Positions 35,000-47,300 of a stretch of 64,000 nucleotides of DNA are shown here, piece after piece (the first letter of the stretch is position 1; every line of letters begins with the position of its first letter). Source of the stretch: Liquidambar formosana (lineage: Eukaryota; Streptophyta; Magnoliopsida; Saxifragales; Altingiaceae). The stretch spans positions 55,124,196 through 55,188,195 of the forward strand of contig CM077820.1 in the NCBI GenBank assembly GCA_039720395.1. Direction: 5' to 3'. The translations under genes and the position numbers were made by a program. Under the pieces are notes generated by a model, which ran no database searches, was not told where the DNA came from, and was given only the letters and a program-made list of their open reading frames with translations.

Positions 35000-36744
35000 T
35001 GACCAAAAATTAGAATAGCTATGCTTTATTTCTAATCATTGAGGTTTATAGGCACATCAGAGAAGAGGTTCGAGGCACAAGGCAAGGGTTCAAGGCTTGG
35101 TAGAGGAGAGAAGGGAAGTACTCGATCGTCTGCTGAGAAAATTAAAAGATAAAAATAACTCCTACATTTTCCAAATGAAGTGTTATCAAATACCTGAATC
35201 CATCAAAATTCAAAGGCAGCCTCAAAATGCATGTTTCCAAACATAAATGCTTCAAAACGGATACTTCCTTTTTTTCCAGAAAAAGTCACCACAGAAAATA
35301 ATAATATTCCTCATATCAGCAGGTAAACAAATATATTTGAACTAAGAGACATGGGAGAAAATCTGAAATCAACGGGCAAGTTTTTGACTGAAAAAGAAAC
35401 CCAGAAGGAACCTATCTTTGGACCCTGGTAACAAAAAAATAACAGAAAGTTATATGACACCATCACCACAATATATATATGAACACGAGCTCCCATTTCA
35501 TAAAAACCTCGATAGGGGCATACAATAAGTCAATTTCTAAACAAAAGTCATTTTTATTCTTCCTCCTTTCAGCAGCCTAGTAGGAATATTTTTCTTCTCT
35601 CAAAATTTCTAGCCAATCATCCTGAGCACAAAGCTATCCCCAGCTCAACCTTCAAGCCATTACACAATATTCTCGTTGAGAGCTTCAAAAATAGCTACAT
35701 TGGCAGTCATGTACCCTTTGATGTCAATAGTAAGCATCTGGAAGCCCAAAATAATCAATGTTAACCTATAAGAAGGAAAGGAGAGATAAACATATAAGTC
35801 AAAACTCATGATACACTCATCCAAAAAATTATTTGTCCACACACATAACATGTATAATAATAGGTTAGGCGTAGTTTTAACAAAAGGCGCTGAAAGGAGA
35901 TTCTCAACTTGCTTTAAGAGTTATAAGGTGAAGCTGAAAAAAAAAAAAAAAAAACGAAGAAAGAAAGAAAGAAAGAAAGATAGATTCCATTCCAAAAGCT
36001 AAAAGTGGAAAGGCAAGGTTGCACCCAAACCCCGAAGAGGTCAAGCAACATGAAGGATAGGTTCAAAGATCACGGACAACCTTACTAATATAAAGGGGAA
36101 AGATGCGCTCAATCCGTTGCTTGTTGCTTCAACTTAGGATATGTAGTGGAAAGGGGCAAGTAGGCAACCCACACACACCCAGCTCAGGCCAGTCACTACT
36201 AATGATTTGGGGCTTAATTTCTAGTTGACTAAGGTTAACGGGCACATTATGATTTGGGGGCACCACTTGCCCTTGTGCCTTAGTGGTGATACCAAGGGTG
36301 AGGTTTAGGTAGTTATAGGTCTAGCGATCAATTCCCTTTCAATGTAACCAAAAGGTTTTTTGATTTATTTTATTTTATTTTAAAGGTTCATGGGCACGTT
36401 ATGTTTGGGATTAAACACAGGATAAAGTAAATAATCATTCTGTCTGACAAGTGCAAAAGCATGTATGAGGCAGGAAATGAGTAATGGTAGCATGAGTCAA
36501 GGTAAAAGTGTTAATTTAATGTATGGAATCATCCTAGCAGGGTATGAGCAGCATGTAAGGAACCAAGATCAAATATTAAATACAAGAAATTATTCGAATG
36601 AAGATTTGGTGGCAGTCCTGAGACACCCACACCAAAAAAAGATCCTCTGGAATTATAAATGCATAATCATTCATATAATGCATAGATAGCCTGTACCAAT
36701 CACAATCTAATGGAAGCCCATGCATAGCCGAAAAAACGATTTGC
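35000..36744. other. gene-free spacer, array flank
   Basis: No gene. Bases 35330-35860 resemble the flank at 28440-29000 and 6060-6830. Bases 36430-36720 resemble 14130-14450. A poly-A and (GAAA)n tract is at about 35937-35980. Confidence 0.5.
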
Positions 36745-37330
36745 CCTTTTTCTTCTTCTTTCTTTTTTTTTTTTTTTATGAAGTAAGAATTATATTAACT
36801 TCAAAAGGCAAAGCCCAAGTACATAAGTCATATACAAGAGCTAAACAAAAAAGCTAAAACGAAAATAAGTCTAAAAGATTAACAAAGGGCAAGATGCGGT
36901 CATTAGTGTTGCTACAATACCACCAAAAAAGAGTCTAACAAAAAAGGACTTGAGCTCAATAATGGAACTCATCTTCTCTTCAGAAGTTCTACGATTCCTC
37001 TCTTTCCAAACACACCCAAAAAAAAAATGTGAGGAACCATATCCCAAATCACCATTTTTTTCTTATTAGCCCCTTTAGTCTTCCACTCAATGAGAACGCT
37101 GTAGGAGTTTGAAGGCAAGACCCAATGTACCCCGAAAAGATTAAGAGAAAGCATCTAAAGATTCCAAGCCACCTCACAATGAATAAAATGATGATCAACC
37201 GTTTCCTCCGCTTTCTTGCAAAGAATGCATCTATTAGCCAATTCCCATCTCACAATGAAAAAACCATCTGCCTTTCAACGCATCTTTCCTACTACAAACA
37301 GTCTACCAAACGGCTGGCATTGAAAATTTT
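36745..37330 (-). mobile_element. truncated LINE (L1-type) 3' end
   Basis: A poly-A tail reads as a T-run near 36765. Read on the minus strand, the region gives the C-terminal LINE pattern: a zinc-knuckle-like stretch (CILCKKAEETVDHHF), then FGVHWVLPSNSY, then WKERNRR-type residues, broken by a frameshift. The reverse transcriptase core is missing (5' truncation). It lies inside array flank DNA, which resumes at about 37330. Confidence 0.72.
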
Positions 37331-37450
37331 ACACAAACCATAATGAGGAGAAGATAACTTAGAAGCTGACGGTATAAGCAAGGATTATGACTTGTATTTC
37401 TGAGCTAACAAGTTATACTATCGAAAGACACTTCAAAAATGTGCCTCCTA

Positions 37451-37806
37451 ATGATTTCATGGACCTCCATGGATGCCTCTTAATTCTTCAACATCAATTT
37501 TAGTAGTGTCAAATGATAAATTAGTATATCACCAAAACGAGAAGATTCTCCTGATTTTTCATCTCTTATGTCAAGAATATAATGAGTTTTCAGCAAAATC
37601 TTTATCAATTTAAACAGCCCAATTCATAATGATTTCATGGACCTCCACAGATGCCTCCTAATTGTCCAACATCAATTTTAGTAGTATCAATTGATAAATT
37701 AGTATAATACCAAAATGAGAAGATTCTCCTGATTTTTCATCTCTTATGTCAAGAATATAATGAGATTTCAGCAAAACCTTTATCCATTCAAACAGCCCAA
37801 TCCTAG
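37451..37806. repeat. 178-bp tandem duplication
   Basis: The unit beginning atgatttcatggacctcc at 37451 is repeated from 37629 with few differences, through gagaagattctcctgatttt to cagcccaat. A diverged single copy of its start is at about 16218, so the doubling is local and recent. Confidence 0.85.
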
Positions 37807-39019
37807 AGGCCACTTGAGATTACCAGATCATCTTAGCCACCAGGCATAAGGTGTTATATGCAATGTCAAGCAGCAATTAAGAAGTAAAATACCCACACTA
37901 GGTACCAGGAGAGGAGGAGACTATGCATCTCATATATCTTTTCTTTCCAAAGAAATTTCCATCCTGCCTTAAGAGGAGATATTGACTGTGAACAGATCTC
38001 AATCCAGAGTAAAGTTGACTCAGTTACAACTCTGCATTTTTGTTAAGGATGCAAGCCAAAAAATCATTAAAGGGGTGATGAGAAGAAAAAAAAAATTGAA
38101 TATACCGTCAGCCCTCAGCTGAGGCCTCATCAAAGAAAACAGTTATCAAGAACAAGTTACGAATTTGACTGAGGAAAGAAAAATAAAGAGATTATTGATA
38201 TATTGATATAAAAGAAGTATCTACAATATCAAAAGTCAAAATATAGCAAAGAGCAAAATAAAAATTATTAATGTGGTATGAAATCAGCGGGCCAATTATA
38301 GCCTCTAATACAATCCAAAAAATTCAACATAAAGTTATAGGTCCTTGAGATTGCCTTCCAACACATTGAAGAGTGCTATTAGTTCCCCTCCAATACGCTC
38401 ACAAGTCATGCTCACAAATTAAGTGAGAAAACAGTAGACTTGACAATAATAAAGCTCATATAAACTTTTTAAAAAAAAAAATATGATAGCTGTCTAATTC
38501 TTAGTCCTTGGGGGAGCCATTGCCAACCAACTGAACCCAACTAGAGGCTACGTTCAAGGAGATTTCATCCAACTTCCAAAGTAATGTGACAAGTACATCA
38601 ATAAATTCCTATGAAAAAAAAAAAAAAAAAAGGGAGAAGAAGAAGAATTATAGCAAATGAACTTACGGCTGGGTTCAAGAGAACATCTAAAATGCAAGGG
38701 TCAATCACACATGCTCCCAAAATATAAAGCATTAAGCATAAATTTGTACCCAGTAAATGACTAGCACACAAAAGAAAAAAGATTAAGAATAAATTGCAAA
38801 CTCACCACATCACCTCTACAATTAATATTTTTCTATTTCCTCTTTGCTTGATGTTTCTCCTTTACTCCAACTGGCAACCATGGCCCTGAGAGATAGAGCT
38901 ACCCAATATAAGATAAAGAATGGCACTACAAATATGCAACTTAAGGAATAATACAAATATGTAGTTTTCAGAAGAAACACCAAGTTTAAAACAATAACAA
39001 GAAAATCAATCACTGAAAT
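37807..39019. other. 3' flank of F9
   Basis: No gene. Array flank continues; block B is reduced to about 38655-38720, and block A lies at 38815-39060 directly before the coding end of F9. Confidence 0.55.
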
Positions 39020-40321
39020 TTAATTGTAAACAATCAAGGAAAGTTGAAGATGACAATTATCTCGCCTGATCGTGCTACTCTTTGGTGTTCCTTCCTTTAA
39101 CCCCTTCTTGTGGCTGCGTACAACTCTCAACTTCATATTTCTTAAGCAAATCCCCTTACTACTAACTCCATCAAATGAATTTTCCTGCCACAACGGTGCA
39201 TTCCCCTCCTCGAGTAAAACTAGTGTCTCCATGTAAGGAAATGCACTCAATAAATATTCCATCCCACGGATTGCAGTATACATAAGCTGTAGATTCTCAG
39301 GGTCAACAGACAGCAATAATAATCCATCAAACGTTTCAAGTAGTAGACGATTGTTCTTAATAAAGCCAACTGGCCTCTGAATTATCTCACATGGTACTGC
39401 AATAGTGAACTGTTTATTCCAAGATTCAGCCACACCATACTCCCTCATTACCCATATGGAAGAATAAGATCCCCAGTAATCTTCTTCATATGGAGAACAA
39501 ACGCACAGCGAAAGTGATTCCTTTAATACCACAAGCGACAAAACTACTCGTCCAACTCTGTCAACATAATAATTAGGCAGTGCCATCTCTCGAAATACCT
39601 CCAAACCAATATCAAATAACAGAATCATATCACTACGCTCAGCCTTTGACGATTTGGACGCAAGCCAATGGACAGATCCATTTAAAAATGAACTCGAAAC
39701 TCGATTGAAAGGAAAACATGGAAGACCCACCTCAATCCTTCTCCATGAATCCGTGCTCAGTGTGTAAACCTCGACTTGAGGGGGTGCTTCCTCGATGAAA
39801 CCCCGATAATAATCGCAAACGTAGAGAATTCTTACGACCTTGTAGTCATTAGTCTGACGGTGAAAACCGAACCCAAGAATTGCACAATTATTAGGGTCGG
39901 CAAGTTGAGGAGCCATGGTGGAATGTGTAAGAATTTTGGATTTTCTAATGAAGGGATTCCACAGGAACACAATGCGGCCAATGTCCAAACAATCACACGA
40001 GAGGCATATCAGTCCATTGATTGTGCCGATTGAAATAAATTCCTCGTACGGATAATCGAATGGCAACTCCAACTCTACATAGTTCTCATGTGTTTGGTCA
40101 GAACTTAAGCACCATATATGTTTCCCAGAAGACCCCAACTTCATGTATTGAACATAACTATCGTTATAAATACAGGCGCGATTGAGGTGGGTGGCGATGA
40201 AAGTGGGGTGGGTGATTGTGGCATACCATGATTTGCATACGCACCTGAATCTGATCAGGGTTTTGACGGGTAACCATGAAAGGATATCGACCACCACGTC
40301 GTGCGGCAGATGCTTCGACAT
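39020..40321 (-). CDS. F-box protein with F-box-associated domain (copy F9), intact
   Basis: Predicted SCF substrate receptor of 433 residues in one exon, the most complete member of the array. F-box at about 5-45 (LPHDVVVDILSWLPVKTLIR, CVCKSWYATITHPTF). F-box-associated domain from about 97 to 370: FLWNPFIRKSKILT near 119, GFGFHRQTNDYKVVRILY near 150, VEVYTLSTDSWRRIE near 183, FLNGSVHWLAS near 213, IWVMREYGVAESWNKQF near 289, METLVLLEEGNA near 364. A lysine/arginine-rich tail follows (MKLRVVRSHKKGLKEG, about 396-411). The frame stays open upstream to 40663, but the ATG at 40321 is chosen because the paralogues begin there; the extra 114 residues are unlike them. Target unknown. Confidence 0.9.
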   Translation of the reverse strand: MSKHLPHDVVVDILSWLPVKTLIRFRCVCKSWYATITHPTFIATHLNRACIYNDSYVQYMKLGSSGKHIWCLSSDQTHENYVELELPFDYPYEEFISIGTINGLICLSCDCLDIGRIVFLWNPFIRKSKILTHSTMAPQLADPNNCAILGFGFHRQTNDYKVVRILYVCDYYRGFIEEAPPQVEVYTLSTDSWRRIEVGLPCFPFNRVSSSFLNGSVHWLASKSSKAERSDMILLFDIGLEVFREMALPNYYVDRVGRVVLSLVVLKESLSLCVCSPYEEDYWGSYSSIWVMREYGVAESWNKQFTIAVPCEIIQRPVGFIKNNRLLLETFDGLLLLSVDPENLQLMYTAIRGMEYLLSAFPYMETLVLLEEGNAPLWQENSFDGVSSKGICLRNMKLRVVRSHKKGLKEGTPKSSTIRRDNCHLQLSLIVYN

Positions 40322-41519
40322 TGTGGTGGTTCGTCGTATTGTGATAGAGGTTGCAACTCTGGTCCTCCTAATGGTGGCGACCGGCGAGTGGGTTTTAGCA
40401 GGTGGGAACGTGAAAATAGAGGATGAGATTATGTGGGCTCCGAGTGAAGAGGTGAGTGCAGCAGAGGCTCGTAAAAACAGAAACCGTGGAAACGGGATGG
40501 CCATATGCCCCCTTATTAGGCCCATTTGGCGTGGAAAAGACCATAAATTAATTTTTATATTTTGACCACATCTCACTCTACAATTGAATGAAAAATATAA
40601 TATGATCAAAATATAAAGATTTATTAAATATTTATAGGTGGAAAATAGGGTTTTCAATCCCATAAAAGGAGTAAAATAGGGATTATAAAAAAAAATTCTG
40701 ACACATATCTCAAATTACAATTCTACTAATAATTCGGATACTGAATTGATGCAATTTAAAATTTGAACCCTAAAATGAAACTAAACCTAAACTTTGGATC
40801 CTAAAATGCAATTTACTCAAAAAGGAAAAAAAAGAAAGTTTCGTACGTAAGCTTCCACACTTAACTCTCTCTCTCTCTCTCTCTGTTTTGTAGCATTGGT
40901 ACCTTTGGTTTGATTAATTCTCTGTAAGTTACGAATAAGGCCATCATTTATCCTTTACTTTTCTTTTTTTTTTTTTTGGCTAAGTATCTTGTGTCGGTTA
41001 ACAATTCAAAATAATATCGACCGGTTACTCTAAAAGAGTGTTAAGAAGTTGAACTCAAAATACTCCATTTTAAACCCATAAATTATTAGTATTAGTTTTT
41101 ATGATATTCCCCTTTAAACTTATTTGTCAATGATGATCAAAATTGTACCTAATTCAAAAGGTTAGATTTAGATTTAAAATTTTTTACTTTCTGTGATACG
41201 ATTAAAAACATAATGCAACCCTACCCCCTATCTCTTATGGTACCTCCAACCCATTTTTTTAAAAGTAAAATAAATATTCGAACTCATCAGTCACAACCTC
41301 TAACATTTTTAAATTTTTTATTTTATTTTTACAATCGATAAAATCTACCTTTACCCAATTACCTTTAATTCTTCTATTATTAAAAAATAGGTATTGATGT
41401 TTCTCCATACGATTGAATTTGAGATTACCCACTCAAAAAAAAAAAAAAAAAAAAAAACTACTAAATTGTTTTGCTATCGCACAACCGTCCTCTTCAAAGA
41501 ATGGGAAAGGATATTTTTA
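40322..41519. other. 5' flank of F9 and array boundary
   Basis: No gene. Bases 40330-40500 resemble the F8 5' flank. A (CT)n tract is near 40865. Beyond about 40.6 kb no array flank sequence is recognisable, so the F-box duplication family ends here. Confidence 0.5.
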
Positions 41520-42507
41520 TCTATACTAACTATAAAAATATGAATGTAAGAAAAACTTTTGATTGACTAATATACCTTTATTTTAATTTTTATGCTTCCT
41601 GCTTCTGCATCTTCTATGTGCTTTAATTGCGTCTCCTTTCTTCTGGTGCTTTGTCTGATATGTAGTTTTTAATAAACTTGACTCATATATACAAATTATA
41701 TTTAAACATTTAAATCTATACCTGCATAAACATTTAAATCTCTGCTTGTATTGCATGATTAGACTTTTAAATCTCTATTTGAATTGCAAAATTAGCAAGA
41801 AAAATAAGAGAATCAAAGATTAATCAATTGAATGAAAATAAAAAGACGCATGCTTGAACAAAAACAACTAAAAACCCTAGATTAAGAGGCCCAAAAAAAA
41901 AAAAAAACTTGAATTGCATAAGTAAAGTTTTGAATAACACATATAATCTTTGATTATTTTCTAAGAATTCGCATATCAGAAAAAACTTGAATTGCATTAT
42001 TGAACTTTTAAATTGAGTTAGTTTTTATGGCATGAATCTACAGGAGGGGTATGGATTATAGTACATCATAAAATAAAATTAAAAAGATGGCATGTCTGTA
42101 CCGGTTTGCAAAGCTATGCAAGTCTTGATTTTGATTTTTGCAAGACTAATGTACTAATAATTTACTATTAAATCTTTCAACTATGGCATAGATATGTTTT
42201 GATTAGAGAAAGAGAAAAAGTGAAAGAGAAAGCATTTTGTTTCAGCATTGAAAGTTTCACAAAACCTTCAAAGAACTTATATATAATGAAGTTTCAAAGA
42301 TAATTTTAACCACTATGATTTGTGAAATATAATGAAAAAAAAAATAATAATCATATCAAAAAAAGTAAAGGATTAAATGATCAAAGTGTTTTCATCTCAT
42401 GTAAAGGCACGATAAAATTATTAAATTAAAAAATTATTATCATTATTGAAAAAAAATAATTTAACTCAAAAAAATTTACACGCAACTGCACATGTGCACC
42501 AACTAGT
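41520..42507 (+). mobile_element. non-autonomous Helitron
   Basis: The 5' end is TCTATACTAACTATAAAA after an A at 41519. The 3' end is CTAGT (42503-42507), preceded four bases earlier by the palindrome TGCACATGTGCA (42487-42498), and followed by a T. TC start, hairpin plus CTAGT end and insertion between A and T are the Helitron signature. The 988 bp encode no Rep/helicase. It ends about 360 bp before the importin alpha start codon. Confidence 0.8.
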
Positions 42508-42625
42508 TTAATTAAAGAACTCATTACCCAACCAAAAAAACTCTGAGGCATTGTCTAATAGGTCAATATGCCTTTCTTGTACGCAAAGGGACGAATTTAT
42601 CCTCCATCCAATTACATGGCCAAAA

Positions 42626-42666
42626 GGCCAGAAGCCCAGAAGGCCAGAAGCCCAGAAGGACAGAAG
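42626..42666. promoter_or_regulatory. tandem 16-bp repeat with site II-like elements upstream of importin alpha
   Basis: The unit ggccagaagcccagaa occurs twice and a partial third follows. Each unit contains AGCCCA, the reverse complement of TGGGCT, which matches the site II consensus TGGGCY of many plant housekeeping promoters (bound by TCP factors). An AT-rich TATA-like stretch follows near 42715, then a pyrimidine-rich leader. Confidence 0.45.
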
Positions 42667-42868
42667 TAACCTGAACTAGAAGTTACCGTCGCACCGGAGA
42701 GAGTCGAACCCGCCTTTTATATTATATTCTCACACGCGTATGTAGATCATCATTCTCTTTGATCCGCGACAGTTCTCCTCCTCTCTGCTCCTTCTCTCAG
42801 ACATTTCTTCGAACACATATAGATATCACCTTAGAGAAAGGAAGAGAGAAACAAGCACCCCAGCAACA

Positions 42869-44274
42869 ATGTCGCTCCGACCCACGTCTCGAACCGAGGT
42901 TCGCAAGAAATCGTACAAGACGGGGGTGGATGCGGAGGAGGCTCGACGAAGGAGAGAGGACAATCTGGTGGAGATCAGGAAGAACAAGCGCGAAGATAAT
43001 CTCCTTAAAAAACGTAGAGAAGGTCTTCTTCTTCAGTCGCCGCAACTGTCTTCCGATGCTTCCCAGGCCGCTGCAGAAATCGGAAAAAGGGTACGCGGTT
43101 TTGCCCATTTTGCCTGTTTGTATTTTTCGAATTGATGGGTTTGTTTTTTTCCTCTGTTTGGTTGCTGAGAAAATGTGGGGAAAGCAATTTTTTAAATGAA
43201 ATAGACTTGTGACAAGTATTTGGCTTGGTTGAGCCGTGTTTTGCACATTATGCCCTAATATTCGGGTTCTGTTTGTTCCACTGATCTTGGACTGTTGGGG
43301 TTTCACAGGTTTTGTTTTGTTAGATGTTTGGTTGTTGAGAGAATGTGGGGAAAGAATGGAAAATATAAAGTTGAATCTAAAATTTTTTTCACCTGAGAAA
43401 AGTAAAATCTCAACTAATTGAGAACTATTTTCCCTTCTAAATATTCGAGTTCTGATTGTGTACTGATCTTTGATTAATGGGATTTCATGGGTTTTGTTAT
43501 GTTCTGTCTGGTTGCTTTGAAAATGTAGGAAAAGAAAAGAAATTAAGCAGTCAAATCTTAGAAATTTTGACATGAGAAAAGTATAATCTCATTTCAAATT
43601 TTCCCGAACTTTATATGTTTAATACTGGAGCGCAAAGGAGTCCAGGCCTGCAAACTTTTTTGCGGTGTACTGCTACAATTGCTCAACTCGAGCAAGGAGC
43701 AATTTTGAATCTGATTTATAGTTTAAAAATAGCCATATAATCCGTTTAGCTCACTGAGCACTGTGTCATCCCCCAAGTCCCCCTCAGCAGGAGATTGTAA
43801 GAACAGCTATAGAGCATCTATAAATACATGGAGTATCCATGACTCAATAGGCAGAGAGGAAACCAACTACCTTACAAAGCATACAGTGCATTCAAGGAGG
43901 GTAGCTTAGCTCATGTAGGAAAGAAGGGCTTATCTATTGCCTTTTAGCTACCACTCCTTGACTAACCATAAAGAAATGTTCGGGTCCCTTGGTCCCTCTA
44001 ACTGCCTTAGAAGTTTATGGTGAATGCAAGGGAGTACCATTCCCCTTAGACGCAGGGGTCCTTCACTCATATAAGTTTCCAAAAGGAAAGGGTAGATTCT
44101 GTGCCTTCATTAACTGCTCCCTGAACTCCACATACCTAAAAACTTAAGCGACTCCCCATAAGAGAGGAGTGAAGACAAGCAAAAGACCTGCTGCTGCTGA
44201 CGGTGCATTAGGTGTTAGCCACAAAAGAATCAGGAAAGATAGAATCAATGGGTCATTTGGTCATTCCATAGTAT

Positions 44275-44306
<32 letters not shown>

Positions 44307-47300
44307 CCCCTTTGGGGAACTATGGGAGACCTATGACTCCATTCACAACCCCACTAGAACAGAATAGATGTTTTAATGAGTTTGTTTGGGTCCCTTATTT
44401 GCAAGGATCCCTCACTCAAAAGCATTCTTAGTGTTACGCTGGGGGAGGACCCGCAAACCCCTTGCTCAAGTTTTCTTTTGGATAATAGTGGGTGGTCCTT
44501 AAACACTAGCAAAACACTAGGGTTGAAATTGAGGGTTTCCTTATATGCCATAGAACTGTGGCATAAAACTGACAGTTGGGGACAAACCTATTGGCATTTG
44601 CACTTCCAACATATGGTGAGAAGAAAATATTGCAGTTATTGGGAAGTAGAAGAGTAGGAAGGCCCAATACTGTGTGCTAATCACCTGCTATGAGATGGAA
44701 TGGAATATTGAATATCCACTCATAAATGCAGTTGTACTACGATGGTGGCTTCATATGGGGGAATTTCCTATGGTTATTAGGTCAGGGATAGAAGCAACTA
44801 AATCTTGCCTCAAAGGGCCCTTAAAGCCCTAAAAGAAGAGGTACTTCTATGTCCCACCTTAAAATTGTTCAAGCTGTTAAAGAACTCCCAGGACATTACC
44901 AAAAAAGAATGCTCTCGCAATTTTTCCCAAAATCTTGAATCTATTTATTTCACATTCGAGGTTCATACATTATCTGGAATTGGAATAATTCGGAATTTGC
45001 AATTTAGTGGGAAAAATGTTGTAAACAATGTTGAGAAAATCCAAGAATGACAAGAGTGAGAAAAGCTGTCATGTTGATGAAAGAAGGATATGTGGTCATT
45101 ATAAAATCTACATGATACTTTGGGAACACAAAAAGTTTGGGATTGGGTGTATTTATTGAGGAATGGAGAGCAGTTACTTATACTGTTGAAGTTTTGTCTT
45201 AGGAAGAGAGTTGAATGTGGTCAATAGGTTCAACTTATGGTGGTTTTGATTTGGAGGTCACCCATCACAAGAGAATATTTTCTGTTTATGAGATCTATTC
45301 TGAAAATTTAGCTTTTATATTTCCACTTATTGCTCATTTATTTAACAATTACTGTTTTGATGCTTAATTCTAGTTCTTGGTGTTGATTAATAGTTGGAAA
45401 GTATCCCTTTGATGGTGCAAGGAGTATGGTCTGATGATCCATCTTCACAATTGGAAGCAACTACTCAGTTCAGAAAGCTATTATCAATTGGTATTGTTGT
45501 AGTTTTCATGCTGGAAACTTTTTCTTTGTTACGGAATCTACTTATGTATATTGTTGACTTTCGGTTTGCGTTTATGTATAGAGCGCAGCCCTCCAATTGA
45601 TGAGGTTATCAAAGCCGGTGTTGTCCCTCGGTTTGTGGAGTTTCTTGGAAGGCATGATCTGCCTCAGCTGCAAGTAGGAACTATTTGTAGTGATTTTTTT
45701 TTTCTCCTGTTCAAATGGAATAAATTTGGATGATGATTTTAATTTAGCACTGGGCTTGATTTTGTCTTTGTGTGCAGTTTGAGGCAGCATGGGCTTTGAC
45801 CAATGTTGCATCTGGGACATCTGAGCATACAAGAGTTGTGATTGAACATGGTGCTGTCCCCAACTTTGTACAACTTCTTAGCTCTGCTAGCGATGACGTG
45901 CGGGAGCAGGTTGACTCTCGCGCCCTCTCCTCGTAAACTTCTTTGTTTTTAAATAGGCATCGTTAAGGATTCTCTGATTATTGAATTAGTCTTGAATCAT
46001 AATTATTAGTCATTGTTCATTATTGTGTCAATAATTCTTATGAAAAAATACCATTTTTTTTATAAAGAATTTCCAAATTATTTGCAAATTTAGGAATTTA
46101 TTCTGCTTAAAATATAATATGGGCATCTATGCTTTTATTCATTTATAAGTGGGGGAATTTTAAATTGGTCGGGTTATGGGAAAATAATTACAGTTCAGTG
46201 CTATTATCTACTAACTTCCTAATAAAACTACTAACTTAACTAACAATGACTACTAACTATAATTATTTTCCCGTAGCCTGACCAATCTAAAATTCCCCCT
46301 TTATAATTTGCTCTGGGTATTCAATCCTGCTGCATAGATTCTTAGACGACTCCTCAAGTGGAAATCAATATACATTAAAGGAGTTGTACACTATGTTAGA
46401 TGGACTCAGTACAGGTGTCAAGTGCTGGTGTGTGTCCCGGTGACGACGGATTCATACGTTTTCCAAAGAATTTCCACTGTTTTGAAGGGTCTAACAGGAG
46501 TACCACACCCATATAATGTCATGTTGACATGGGTACTCCTAAGTGAACCATAGGATCCATGTAAAAGAGTTTGGCAAAGCATTTGAAAATTTCTGAATTT
46601 ATTCTGATTAAAATATAATATGGAAATTCATGCTTTTATTCTTATATAATTTGTAATATGTGTTTCCCATTTGAAATTGTTCTTTATTTTTTTTCTTTGA
46701 ATTTACTGAGTCCCATATTCTTGTGAAATTTTGTGGTCATCACCGCCTTTTGGATATTTCACCGTGTCTTTCTGATTATTACAAATTCCCAGCATCCCTC
46801 ATTCCTCCATTCAGGTTGGCTATGTTAATAATTTTTTGTGCTGACTACTAAAATTTTGCAATCCTTGCTGTGCTATCCCCTAAACAGGCAGTATGGGCTT
46901 TGGGTAACGTTGCTGGTGACTCTCCAAACTGTAGGGATCTTGTTCTCAGTAATGGTGCACTCATACCATTACTTGCGCAGTTAAACGAACATTCAAAACT
47001 ATCTATGCTGAGGAATGCGACAGTGGACATTATCTAATTTCTGTCGTGGCAAACCACCAACACCATTTGAACAGGTAGGAGATATCTGTAAGTTAAGTTA
47101 GTTCGCTAGAATAACTTGCAGATGAGGTGTAATAGATTTTAAGTGTTGTTTGGCATCCATTGTTGATCCACATAGATTAACAAGTTATGGCATGTTGTTA
47201 ATAAGAAATGTCTTTTTTTTTTTGGGCTTCTTTCAGGTGAAGCCTGCATTGCCAGTTCTTCGGCAACTTATCCACCTGAATGATGAAGAAGTTCTAACAG

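Noticed and set aside
226..40321. Calling the F-box array a self-incompatibility (S) locus
   Set aside because: The genes share the F-box plus F-box-associated layout with S-locus F-box proteins, but so do hundreds of other plant F-box genes. No T2-type S-RNase is visible in the window.
40322..40663. N-terminal extension of F9 (114 more residues)
   Set aside because: The frame is open by chance. The added peptide is unlike every paralogue, all of which start just before the F-box.
42797..43573. Minus-strand frame of 258 codons
   Set aside because: It is antisense to importin alpha exon 1 and its repeated intron 1. Composition is that of reversed AT-rich intron, with no recognisable domain.
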